From Acidimicrobiales bacterium (lineage in GTDB: Bacteria > Actinomycetota > Acidimicrobiia > Acidimicrobiales > SHLQ01), in contig JAHDEJ010000012.1 in NCBI GenBank assembly GCA_020628865.1, forward strand, positions 62,001 to 126,000: 64,000 nucleotides of DNA, in the 5' to 3' direction. A program made the translations under genes and the position numbers. The notes beneath the pieces were generated by a model. It searched no databases and was not told the DNA's origin. It saw only the letters and a list, made by a program, of their open reading frames with translations. Positions 1 to 6,699 of the stretch are shown one piece after another. The first letter of the stretch is position 1, and each line of letters begins with the position of its first letter.

Positions 1-1
1 C

Positions 2-193
2 CCGAAGACCCCGCGGGCCGGGTTCGTGCATCGGCTGCTCTCGTGCGGCACCTGCATCGCGTGGCAGCTGCTGGTGTGGATCGGCCTTCCGGCCGGCGCC
101 ATCACGGCTGTCTTGACTGCTGATGTCTCCCTGCCATCGTTGCTCGCCGCTACCCCCGTCGCATTCGCCGCCGCACGGATGGTTGCCCGCTAA
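2..193 (+). CDS. C-terminal end of a small membrane protein (partial)
   Basis: The frame is open from the left edge to a TAA stop and encodes at least 63 residues; the start lies outside the window. A CGTC motif sits beside an aromatic/hydrophobic stretch (IAWQLLVWIGL), and two hydrophobic segments follow, ending in a basic MVAR tail. The CxxC next to a membrane helix recalls DUF1360-type phage membrane proteins, but this is a weak resemblance. The next gene starts 23 bp downstream behind its own AGAAAGGACCACC ribosome binding site. Function unknown. Confidence 0.55.
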   Translation, partial: PKTPRAGFVHRLLSCGTCIAWQLLVWIGLPAGAITAVLTADVSLPSLLAATPVAFAAARMVAR

Positions 194-216
194 CCCCACA
201 GAAAGGACCACCCAAC

Positions 217-549
217 ATGACCGCCCCGTCACCTGACGCGCCCCCGGCGTCGATCTATCGCGTGACCCTCACCGAGACCCGCGAATTCACCTACGAAGTC
301 GACGGCCGCAACGGCTCTGCGGCTGCAATCGATCGGGCCCGGGAAACCCATGCCGAGATCGGCAGCTACGACCACGGCAACATCACGGATCTGACCACCG
401 TCAACTGTGTCCCCGTGGCAACCCCCGGCCAGCTGCTCGACGCCCGCCTCACCGAACTTGCCGAGCGTCACGGCTCCGACGTCGACATCGATGCGGCCGT
501 CCACCGGTTCATCGCTGGCCTCGACGCTGCGCTTGAGGAGCGAGGGTGA
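217..549 (+). CDS. Small conserved phage protein, paralogue of the protein at 10.1 kb
   Basis: The 110-residue protein starts at an ATG 9 nt after AGAAAGGACCACC, the standard ribosome binding site of this genome. Its N-terminal part (IYRVTLTETREFTYEV) clearly resembles that of the 85-residue protein at 10.1 kb (EYHLTLTETVHFRYTV), so the two share a beta-strand-rich domain of about 50 residues. The C-terminal half is helical and acidic. It overlaps the start of the following HTH gene (GTGA). No catalytic motif is visible; function unknown. Confidence 0.75.
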   Translation: MTAPSPDAPPASIYRVTLTETREFTYEVDGRNGSAAAIDRARETHAEIGSYDHGNITDLTTVNCVPVATPGQLLDARLTELAERHGSDVDIDAAVHRFIAGLDAALEERG

Positions 550-1046
550 GCGTCGACCCGGTCGGCCTGATCGAGCTGTCGCGCCGCCGGCAGGTCGCCA
601 AGGCCACCGCGCACGAGTGGTTCCGCAACCATCGGCTCCCTGAGCCGACGTATCCGTCGGTGAACGACCAGCCCGCCTGGGAATGGGCTGTGCTGGCGCC
701 GCTGTTCGACGACGACGCTCCGGTCCCGACCGAGATCGAAACGTGCGAACCGTACGGGATCGTCGAGACCGCAGCCTTGTTCGGCCTGAAGACCCGGACC
801 GTGCACACCTGGAAGACGGCCCGCAAGATCATGCCGCCATGCGACCACGATTCGGTCGCTGGCACCGGCGCATGGGAGCTTGACACGCTCTTCGAGTTCG
901 CCAACAAGCACGGCCGCATCTGGATGCTGCCTGAGTGGGCCCGCAAACGGATGCTGGCCGAGCACTACAACCACCATCGCCGCCTGTCCGCCGATTTCCG
1001 TGAAGAAGCCGAGACCGGTGTGCGCAGTGTGAGGCGCAGGAAATGA
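546..1046 (+). CDS. Putative DNA-binding protein with two helix-turn-helix-like segments
   Basis: A 166-residue protein that starts at GTG overlapping the upstream stop. Residues near 10-35 (LSRRRQVAKATAHEWFRNHRLPEP) and 75-100 (ETAALFGLKTRTVHTWKTARKIMPP) both look like MerR/excisionase-type helix-turn-helix units, with a hydroxyl-rich turn followed by a W-containing recognition helix. The C-terminus is very basic (RSVRRRK). It lies immediately before two ParB-fold genes and overlaps the first, suggesting a DNA-binding or partition-type operon. It could be a regulator; no target site can be assigned. Confidence 0.6.
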   Translation: MSVDPVGLIELSRRRQVAKATAHEWFRNHRLPEPTYPSVNDQPAWEWAVLAPLFDDDAPVPTEIETCEPYGIVETAALFGLKTRTVHTWKTARKIMPPCDHDSVAGTGAWELDTLFEFANKHGRIWMLPEWARKRMLAEHYNHHRRLSADFREEAETGVRSVRRRK

Positions 1047-1957
1047 GCGACGACATCGCACGCCTCGCCGTCCACCAGATTGCGCCCGGCGACAACGACC
1101 GCACCGAATTCAAGCAGGGCGACATCGACAACCTCGCTGCGTCGATGGCTCGTGTCGGCCTCATCCAACCGATCTCGGTGTTCCCGCTCGCTGAGGTGTC
1201 GACGCTGAACGACACGGGCGTCCGGTTCCGGCTGATCGCCGGTGAGCGCCGTTGGCGGGCCGCCTGCCAGCTCAAGTGGGACTACATCTCGGCTCGGGTC
1301 GTGAACGCCCCGGACGAGAAGGCCGCCGAAATGATGCTGGCCGAGAACCTGCTGCGCGTTGAGCTGAACCCGATCGACGAAGCGGTCGCCTACAAGTCGC
1401 GCCTCGACTCGGGCCTCGACGCCTCCGAGCTGTCCGCCGCGATCGGCAAGCCGGTCACCCAGATCCGGCGGATGACGTCGCTGCTCGACCTCGACGACAA
1501 GATCCGCCATCTGGTGCGGACCGGTCAGATGCCGGTCGGGATCGGTGTGCTCATGGCGCCCCTCGACCGGAACCGGCAGCACATCGCGTTCGCTGCGTGG
1601 CAGTCCAAGACCGACGGCATGCGCCACTCGGCAATGAAGGCGTTGTGCGCGCATCTGCTGATGGAGCAGAACCAGGAGTCGCTGCTCGACGCAGACGACT
1701 TCTTGCAGAACGAAGACGCGCTCGATGACCTGATCGAGTCCGCTGAGGCCGTCCGCAAGCTTCACTCGTCCGACCTGGTCTGGCTGGTCGACGACCTCGC
1801 TTCGATCATCGTCCACGAGTCCGAAACGCAGGGCCTGTCCATGGAGTCGCTGTGGCTGTGGGAGCTGGCCCGTCCGCTCGTTGATCGCATGACCGAACAG
1901 CGGGCCGGTGCGCTCGCAAGAAAGCAAGGAGGCGCCCGGTATGGCCGGACCGAATGA
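1043..1957 (+). CDS. ParB/Spo0J-like protein
   Basis: A 304-residue protein with a ParB N-terminal nuclease-like/CTP-switch fold in residues 5-110. The diagnostic motif GERRWRAA and the segment ENLLRVELNPIDEA match ParB boxes. An HTH-like region follows (SELSAAIGKPVTQIRRM). It could bind DNA in partition, act as a regulator, or act as a ParB-domain nuclease, as is common in phages that carry DNA-modification genes. It overlaps the upstream gene by ATGA, and the next ParB-like gene begins inside its 3' end, so the three are probably one operon. Confidence 0.8.
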   Translation: MSDDIARLAVHQIAPGDNDRTEFKQGDIDNLAASMARVGLIQPISVFPLAEVSTLNDTGVRFRLIAGERRWRAACQLKWDYISARVVNAPDEKAAEMMLAENLLRVELNPIDEAVAYKSRLDSGLDASELSAAIGKPVTQIRRMTSLLDLDDKIRHLVRTGQMPVGIGVLMAPLDRNRQHIAFAAWQSKTDGMRHSAMKALCAHLLMEQNQESLLDADDFLQNEDALDDLIESAEAVRKLHSSDLVWLVDDLASIIVHESETQGLSMESLWLWELARPLVDRMTEQRAGALARKQGGARYGRTE

Positions 1958-2603
1958 GGAAATGAACGTCGAGCTGGTCGACATCGACAGTCTGGTGTTG
2001 GATCCGCGCAACGCCCGCCACAAGCACGACATCCCGGCGCTCGCCGATTCGTTGCGTGCCTTCGGGCAGCATCGCGCCGCGATCTGTCAGGTTTCGACTC
2101 GCAAGGTGATCGCCGGTAACGGCATGATCCTGGCCGCCCAGTCACTCGGCTGGACCACGATCAACGTGGTCTGGGTGGAGGACGACGACGAGAAGTCGAT
2201 CCGCCGCGGCATCGCCGACAACGCGACTGGCGATCAGTCGGCGTGGGACGACGACGTGTTGCGGTCGTTGCTCGACGAGGTCGGCATCGACATCCCTGGT
2301 GTCACCGACAAGATGATCGCCAGGCTCATGAAGGAAGAGGCGGACGAGGCCGAAGAGCCCCCGATCTATCCGCTGATCGCCCAACCCGGCGAGCGGTACA
2401 GCTACATGCTCGTCGTCGCGATGACGGAGATCGATGAGGTGTGGATGAAGTCGAACTTCGGTTTCCGCACCGAACAGGACCACAAGGCCGGAAAGAAGAT
2501 CGGGACGTGCCGCACGCTCACGATCGACCGTTTCCAGGGCCTGTTGGAAGAAATGGTTGAACGTCAGGTGCGGACGCGCCTGGCCGAACGAGAGGAAATC
2601 TGA
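1941..2603 (+). CDS. ParB-like nuclease-domain protein (short form)
   Basis: A 220-residue protein carrying only the ParB/sulfiredoxin-fold domain: VDIDSLVLDPRNARHKH, then VIAGNGMILAAQSLGW, then DNATGDQSAWD. This layout is typical of the ParB-like domains found next to DNA methylases in phages. ATG was chosen because AAGGAGG lies 8 nt upstream; the gene overlaps the previous ParB gene by 17 nt. Having two ParB-fold proteins in tandem, just before a dioxygenase and a glycosyltransferase, resembles the DNA-modification neighbourhoods described for TET/JBP phages. Confidence 0.75.
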   Translation: MAGPNEEMNVELVDIDSLVLDPRNARHKHDIPALADSLRAFGQHRAAICQVSTRKVIAGNGMILAAQSLGWTTINVVWVEDDDEKSIRRGIADNATGDQSAWDDDVLRSLLDEVGIDIPGVTDKMIARLMKEEADEAEEPPIYPLIAQPGERYSYMLVVAMTEIDEVWMKSNFGFRTEQDHKAGKKIGTCRTLTIDRFQGLLEEMVERQVRTRLAEREEI

Positions 2604-3106
2604 TGATCCCGTCCGAGCAACTTCGAGAACTGTTCGACGAACACCTTCCCGCCCAGCAAGCCAAGTGGCTTCGCGCCCGGCTCGATGAGGCCGACCGCAA
2701 CGAAGCCAAGGTCGCTGAGCTTGACAAGGTGGTGGAGCGGCTCACCGGTGAGGTGGAGGAGCTCCAGGAGGAAACCAGCCATCTGACTGTGCGCGCTGCG
2801 GAGAACAAGGCGAAGTACGACAACCTCGCCGACCGCGAAGCGGCCATCGCCAAGCAGGAAGCCGACCTCGCGCACCGAACCGAGATCGTCGACATCCGCG
2901 AGAAGCATGCGAAGGCCCGCGTCGAAGACCACCGGCACATGGTCGGCCTGGTGTTCCGCAACACCGAGCTCCGCCGCTCGATGACCGAGCCGCGCACCGT
3001 CCAGGACGCAGCGATCGTCTACAAGAACTCGGGCGATCAGGTGATGGAACCGGCCGGCGAGCACATCGAGTACGTGACCACCGAGACGGCCGAAGAGGCC
3101 AAGTGA
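2603..3106 (+). CDS. Coiled-coil protein of unknown function
   Basis: A 167-residue protein starting at the ATG of a TGATG junction. Residues 20-110 are a nearly uninterrupted heptad-rich, charged helix (EADRNEAKVAELDKVVERL), predicted to form a long coiled coil. The C-terminal third is less regular. No enzymatic motif is visible. Tight coupling to the ParB-like gene before it and to the dioxygenase gene after it suggests a scaffold or accessory subunit in the same operon. Confidence 0.65.
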   Translation: MIPSEQLRELFDEHLPAQQAKWLRARLDEADRNEAKVAELDKVVERLTGEVEELQEETSHLTVRAAENKAKYDNLADREAAIAKQEADLAHRTEIVDIREKHAKARVEDHRHMVGLVFRNTELRRSMTEPRTVQDAAIVYKNSGDQVMEPAGEHIEYVTTETAEEAK

Positions 3107-3780
3107 TGTTCCAGCTCGACCCGGTCGATCGGCCCGGCGTCCTGCCGATGCCCCGGATCGACGTCGACAGCATCGACTGGCGGGCCGAACACGGCGTTCA
3201 CTCGTGGAGCCTCGATCATGTCATCCGCAAAGGCACCCCGACGGTGGCCAGGATGGCGGCCGATCTGATCAACGTCCGCGACCGGTTCCGTGACCTTCAT
3301 CCGGGTCTGTTCGATGTCTGCGACGTTCGGGTCCAACGGCTGATGCCCGGCATGTTCCCGTCGATCCCCGGCTGGCATTGCGACGACGTCCCTCGTAATG
3401 GCTACCACTCGCAACCCGACCTGGGGGCGGCCCGCAACGGCGTCGGCCATGTTGTCGGCACTCTGTCGTCGAGCGGGGAAGGCGTGTCGCGCACCGAGTT
3501 CGTCGCCGAGGAGATGGCGTCGTTCCGGCCGATCACCGACGAACCGGTGTGGCGTCAGCTCCACCGGCACGTCGAAGAGGGCGAACCCGCCACCTGGCGG
3601 GCGCCGGATGGCTGGTGGGTGCCGATCACCTGGCGCACCCCACATCGGGCGACCCCGGCGGTGCGGCGTGGCTTCCGGATCTTCTTCCGCATGTCGATGC
3701 GGCCGAGGCCGGCCCACGACGAGCCCCAAGACCGAACCGTCGAGCAGGTCTACCTGCTCACCGAAGAGAACGGCTGGTGA
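3106..3780 (+). CDS. 2OG-Fe(II) dioxygenase, TET/JBP-like
   Basis: A 224-residue protein, with ATG used in a TGATG junction (a GTG 3 nt earlier is possible). It carries the metal-binding signature of 2-oxoglutarate/Fe(II) oxygenases: H91-C-D93 in GWHCDDVPR, a distal His180 in WRTPHRATPA and Arg191 eleven residues later in GFRIFFR, expected to hold 2OG. The surrounding LSSSGEGVSRTEFV and PHRATPAVRRGFR segments are as expected for phage TET/JBP-type enzymes that oxidise a methyl group on DNA bases. The glycosyltransferase two genes downstream and the C5-cytosine methyltransferase at 6.7 kb support a role in making hydroxymethylcytosine in phage DNA. Assignment to TET/JBP rather than another 2OG subfamily is inference. 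Confidence 0.65.
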   Translation: MFQLDPVDRPGVLPMPRIDVDSIDWRAEHGVHSWSLDHVIRKGTPTVARMAADLINVRDRFRDLHPGLFDVCDVRVQRLMPGMFPSIPGWHCDDVPRNGYHSQPDLGAARNGVGHVVGTLSSSGEGVSRTEFVAEEMASFRPITDEPVWRQLHRHVEEGEPATWRAPDGWWVPITWRTPHRATPAVRRGFRIFFRMSMRPRPAHDEPQDRTVEQVYLLTEENGW

Positions 3781-3782
3781 CC

Positions 3783-4100
3783 ATGGCGTTCAACGACCCT
3801 GACAAGCAGGTGCCGGTGTCCGAGCTGCTCGAGGACGGCATCGTCGCCGAGGTCAACCGGATCATGCTCCACCCGCTCGGCCTGGCCCTGTGGGTGAACG
3901 GCGAGACGGGCGAGCTCGGCATCTACAAGGACGACGACCCGGCCGGAATCATCTTCCAACCGGGCATGGATCTGTCGCGCCGGCATCAGGCCTACGACTC
4001 CCGGTACCTCGAAGCATCCAGGCATCGCAACGAAGCGCACGACTTCATCGTGCAACCCCGCAACCAACTGATTGGAGAAATTGATGCTGACCCCTCGTGA
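3783..4100 (+). CDS. Small hypothetical protein
   Basis: A 105-residue soluble acidic protein. It starts at ATG 3 nt after the upstream stop; a GTG two codons earlier overlaps that stop and is an alternative. The conserved-looking core is NRIMLHPLGLALWVNGETGELGIY. It has no signal peptide, membrane segment or metal motif. It lies between the dioxygenase and the glycosyltransferase genes, so it may belong to the modification operon, but nothing in the sequence shows a function. Confidence 0.65.
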   Translation: MAFNDPDKQVPVSELLEDGIVAEVNRIMLHPLGLALWVNGETGELGIYKDDDPAGIIFQPGMDLSRRHQAYDSRYLEASRHRNEAHDFIVQPRNQLIGEIDADPS

Positions 4101-4383
4101 AGCTGCCTGCTACCGGGCCGGAGCCGCTGCCGCCAAGGGCGACTACGACGAAGCGGCCGCTCTGATGCTCGACAACTTCGACGTCACCGAGGACGCTGAG
4201 CAGCCGGACCCGACCCTGGACCAGTACGACATCTACGTCGACATTCCCGCCGATCCGACCCTGATGCCGTGGGTGCACGCCATCAACCATGCGATGGGTG
4301 GCGCCGCTCCGACTGCGCTCGAGGCCGGCCACACCCGCTACCAGGTCACAGGCGTCAAGAAGATCTTCGAAAAGGAAGCCTGA
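4084..4383 (+). CDS. Small hypothetical protein
   Basis: A 99-residue protein. ATG is preferred to the upstream in-frame TTG because GGAGAA sits 7 nt before it. The N-terminus (TPREAACYRAGAAAAKGDYDEAAALML) is a helical hairpin reminiscent of a single TPR-like repeat. The remainder is acidic and ends in KKIFEKEA. It overlaps the preceding gene and shares a TGATG junction with the glycosyltransferase that follows. Function unknown. Confidence 0.65.
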   Translation: MLTPREAACYRAGAAAAKGDYDEAAALMLDNFDVTEDAEQPDPTLDQYDIYVDIPADPTLMPWVHAINHAMGGAAPTALEAGHTRYQVTGVKKIFEKEA

Positions 4384-5222
4384 TGGACCGCGACGACATC
4401 ACGGCACCCGAACCGATCCCCGAGGAGCTGCAGGGCGGCTGGGTCCCGGGCGAGACCTACTGCCAGGTGGTCGTCCCGTCGCATCATCGGCCCGACAAGG
4501 TCGACGTGCTCGACTCCGGGCTGCTGCGCCCCGACCAGATCATCCTGTGCGTCGCCGATGACCAGGTCGACCAGTACCGCGATAAGTACCCCGACGTCGA
4601 ATACTCGGTGCACCCCGCCGACATGATCGGCCTGTCGCTCAAGCGCGGCTGGATCATGGAGCGGCACGGCAACGTGTGCATGCTCGACGACGACGCCCGG
4701 GTCGCCGTGAACTTCGAGTCGTACGCGTCGAACCCGAACGGCTACCCGATCACCGACCCCGATGAGGTGATGATGCTGATCCAGCGTCACGCCGCCTCGA
4801 TGCTCGAGCTCGGCGTCTACCTGGGTGGCCTCTCGTCGTACAACGACGTCCGCTCGTACTGTTCGCTGCGGCCGTTCAAGCTCGTCGGCTACGTCCGCGG
4901 CACCCCGATGTTCATCATGGCCGGCTCGAAGATCACCTTCACCCCCCGCATCGTAGGAAAAACCGACTACTGGGCATCAGCTATGAACGCATTCCATCAT
5001 CGGATGACGTTCGTCGACCTCCGCTACACCATCCACTCCGATGGGGGAGCGTTCGTGAACGAGGGCGGCACGGCCGGCCACCGCACCACCGCGTCGGAGA
5101 ACCGCGACAACAAGATCCTCCGGCGCACCTTCGGGTCGGACACGTTCCAGAAGAAGAAGCCCAAGGAGTTCGCCGGCACCTTCAACCAGGAAGGCGTGAC
5201 GTTCCGCGTCCCCTGGGGATGA
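4383..5222 (+). CDS. GT-A-type glycosyltransferase, TET-associated glycosyltransferase (TAGT)-like
   Basis: A 279-residue protein. Residues 27-60 form a Rossmann-like N-terminal strand-helix unit with CQVVVPSHHRPDKV, followed by a GLSLKRGW segment and the metal-binding DxD-type motif LDDDARV near residues 101-107. The C-terminal part (RIVGKTDYWASAMNAFHH, YTIHSDGGAFVNEGG) fits a GT-A acceptor/metal site. Such enzymes occur in phages next to TET/JBP dioxygenases and transfer sugars to oxidised 5-methylpyrimidines. The ThyX gene overlaps by ATGA. The sugar donor cannot be read from the sequence; the dehydrogenase/deacetylase trio at 29-32 kb is a candidate supplier. Confidence 0.65.
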   Translation: MDRDDITAPEPIPEELQGGWVPGETYCQVVVPSHHRPDKVDVLDSGLLRPDQIILCVADDQVDQYRDKYPDVEYSVHPADMIGLSLKRGWIMERHGNVCMLDDDARVAVNFESYASNPNGYPITDPDEVMMLIQRHAASMLELGVYLGGLSSYNDVRSYCSLRPFKLVGYVRGTPMFIMAGSKITFTPRIVGKTDYWASAMNAFHHRMTFVDLRYTIHSDGGAFVNEGGTAGHRTTASENRDNKILRRTFGSDTFQKKKPKEFAGTFNQEGVTFRVPWG

Positions 5223-6079
5223 GCGAGTTCATCCGCCTCGACAACGGGACTCTCGACGTCGGCGCCATCTTCCACGACGGCACCGTCCGCACCTACCACG
5301 GCCCACCAGAGGACTTCCCCGAAGACTTCTGGCGCCCCAACGCTGAAAGGCACCCCATGCGCATTACCTCTGACCTCACGGTCGACCTGATCCAACATGT
5401 TGGCGGCGATGACGCCGTCCTCGACGCGATGCTCGTCTCCACGCTCACCGACCGGCTCGCCGGCAGCGACGCCGACCCTGGCCGTGACGCCGGCCGCATC
5501 AACTTCCTGATGGCCAACCGGCACGGCTCCCCGTTCGAGCACAACCTGATGACGTTCCGTGTCACCGCCCCGATCGCCGTGTTCCGCGAATGGCATCGGC
5601 ATCGCATCGGCTGGTCGTACAACGAACAGTCGGGCCGCTACACCAAGTTCGAACCGCACTTCTACCTTCCGGCAGCGAATAGGCCGATGGTCCAGGTCGG
5701 CAAACCGGGCGCCTACGAGTTCGAACCCATCGAGCAGGAGCACTACGACGCGATCGCTTCAGGGATGGTCGCCTCGTTCGCCGAGTCGTGGCGCAAGTAC
5801 GAGGAGCTGCTCGACATCGGCGCAGCGAAGGAGGTCGCCCGCGGTGTCCTCCCGGTCTATGTGATGTCGACGATGTATGCGACGTGCAACGCCCGGTCGT
5901 TGATGTCGTTCCTGTCGCTGCGCCGCAAGAAGAACCTCGAAGGCGGCCCGGAGCCGGTGTTCCCGTCGTTCCCGATGTGGGAGATCGACGAGTGCGCCGA
6001 GCAGTGCGAGCGCCTCTTCGCCGAGCTGTTCCCGCTCACCTACCAGGCGTACATCGCCAACGGCCGCGTCGCCCCCTGA
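5219..6079 (+). CDS. thyX: Flavin-dependent thymidylate synthase ThyX
   Basis: This enzyme makes dTMP from dUMP with FAD, NADPH and methylenetetrahydrofolate, without consuming folate to dihydrofolate. The ThyX signature RHR...SxNExSxRY is present as RHRIGWSYNEQSGRY at residues 127-141, preceded by RHGSPFEHNLMTF and followed by the C-terminal NARSLMSFLSLR helix. The first ATG overlaps the glycosyltransferase stop. The first 46 residues (ending NAERHP) are not typical of ThyX, and an in-frame ATG at 5357 has its own GAAAGG ribosome binding site, so a 240-residue form is likely made as well or instead. It supplies thymidine for replication, as in many phages. Confidence 0.92.
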   Translation: MSEFIRLDNGTLDVGAIFHDGTVRTYHGPPEDFPEDFWRPNAERHPMRITSDLTVDLIQHVGGDDAVLDAMLVSTLTDRLAGSDADPGRDAGRINFLMANRHGSPFEHNLMTFRVTAPIAVFREWHRHRIGWSYNEQSGRYTKFEPHFYLPAANRPMVQVGKPGAYEFEPIEQEHYDAIASGMVASFAESWRKYEELLDIGAAKEVARGVLPVYVMSTMYATCNARSLMSFLSLRRKKNLEGGPEPVFPSFPMWEIDECAEQCERLFAELFPLTYQAYIANGRVAP

Positions 6080-6102
6080 CGCCCGGAATGTGTGTCACGG
6101 CT

Positions 6103-6384
6103 CTAGGACGGTGCGCCCAGCAGCGGCCGCTTGAAGTAATAGGCCAACTGTGCGTTCGACCGCCCGCCCATGACGTTCGAGTTGGGGCGGTCGGTTACGG
6201 AGACGAGCTCCCATCCGAGCTGCCCGACGTAGTTCAGGATCTCGTGGATGTGGTCGAAGTCCTTGTCGTCGAGCACCCACTTCTGTTTCGGGATGTCCCA
6301 GCAGGTGGCTGGGATCAAGGTGAAGTACTTCCATTGCTGCGCGACGGCCATTGTGCCTGTCGCTTTGTCCGGTGTCTGGTCCAT
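6103..6384 (-). CDS. DUF4177-like small protein
   Basis: A single minus-strand gene of 93 residues between two plus-strand operons, starting at the ATG that follows CAGGGAG on the minus strand. The pattern QQWKYFTLIP, LNYVGQLGWELVSVTDR and a final AYYFKRPL matches small DUF4177-type proteins (Y-x3 strand, GWELV motif, YFKRP end). The biochemical function of this family is unknown. Its isolation and reversed orientation suggest independent regulation or a moron gene. Confidence 0.6.
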   Translation of the reverse strand: MDQTPDKATGTMAVAQQWKYFTLIPATCWDIPKQKWVLDDKDFDHIHEILNYVGQLGWELVSVTDRPNSNVMGGRSNAQLAYYFKRPLLGAPS

Positions 6385-6446
6385 GGGCTCCCTGTCTCGA
6401 CCTAGGCCTTCGACCCTATGAGATTCCGCTTCAGCACGCCCGGCTT

Positions 6447-6465
6447 GATACTTCGGGAGTATCTG
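6447..6465 (+). promoter_or_regulatory. Family 1 promoter/operator (GATAC-N7-GTATC)
   Basis: GATACTTCGGGAGTATC is an almost perfect dyad, with TATCTG as -10 candidate and CGGCTT-GATAC upstream. It lies about 35 bp before the gene at 6499 and is a member of the genome-wide GATAC-N7-GTATC family. Confidence 0.6.
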
Positions 6466-6498
6466 CCACGCTCCGTTGACCCAACGGAAAGGACCACC

Positions 6499-6699
6499 AT
6501 GAGATCCCAACTCGAGCTGCGCGAAATGGCAGCCGCGTACCAACCGCCAGAGGGCGAACCCCATGCTCCGGTGCACTGCGGAGTCGAGGCTGCGCTGCTG
6601 TGGGCGGCTGGCGACATCACCGTCGACGACCTCCACAACATCGTCGAGGACGCATGGCGAGACGCCAACACCGACGACTGGATGGCGGCCCAGCTATGA
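6499..6699 (+). CDS. Small hypothetical protein before the methyltransferase
   Basis: A 66-residue acidic helical protein that starts 6 nt after GGAAAGGACCACC and overlaps the methyltransferase start (ATGA). Its sequence (VHCGVEAALLWAAGDITVDDLHNIVEDAW) has no recognised motif. As the first gene of the methyltransferase operon it is probably translationally coupled to it. Confidence 0.65.
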   Translation: MRSQLELREMAAAYQPPEGEPHAPVHCGVEAALLWAAGDITVDDLHNIVEDAWRDANTDDWMAAQL

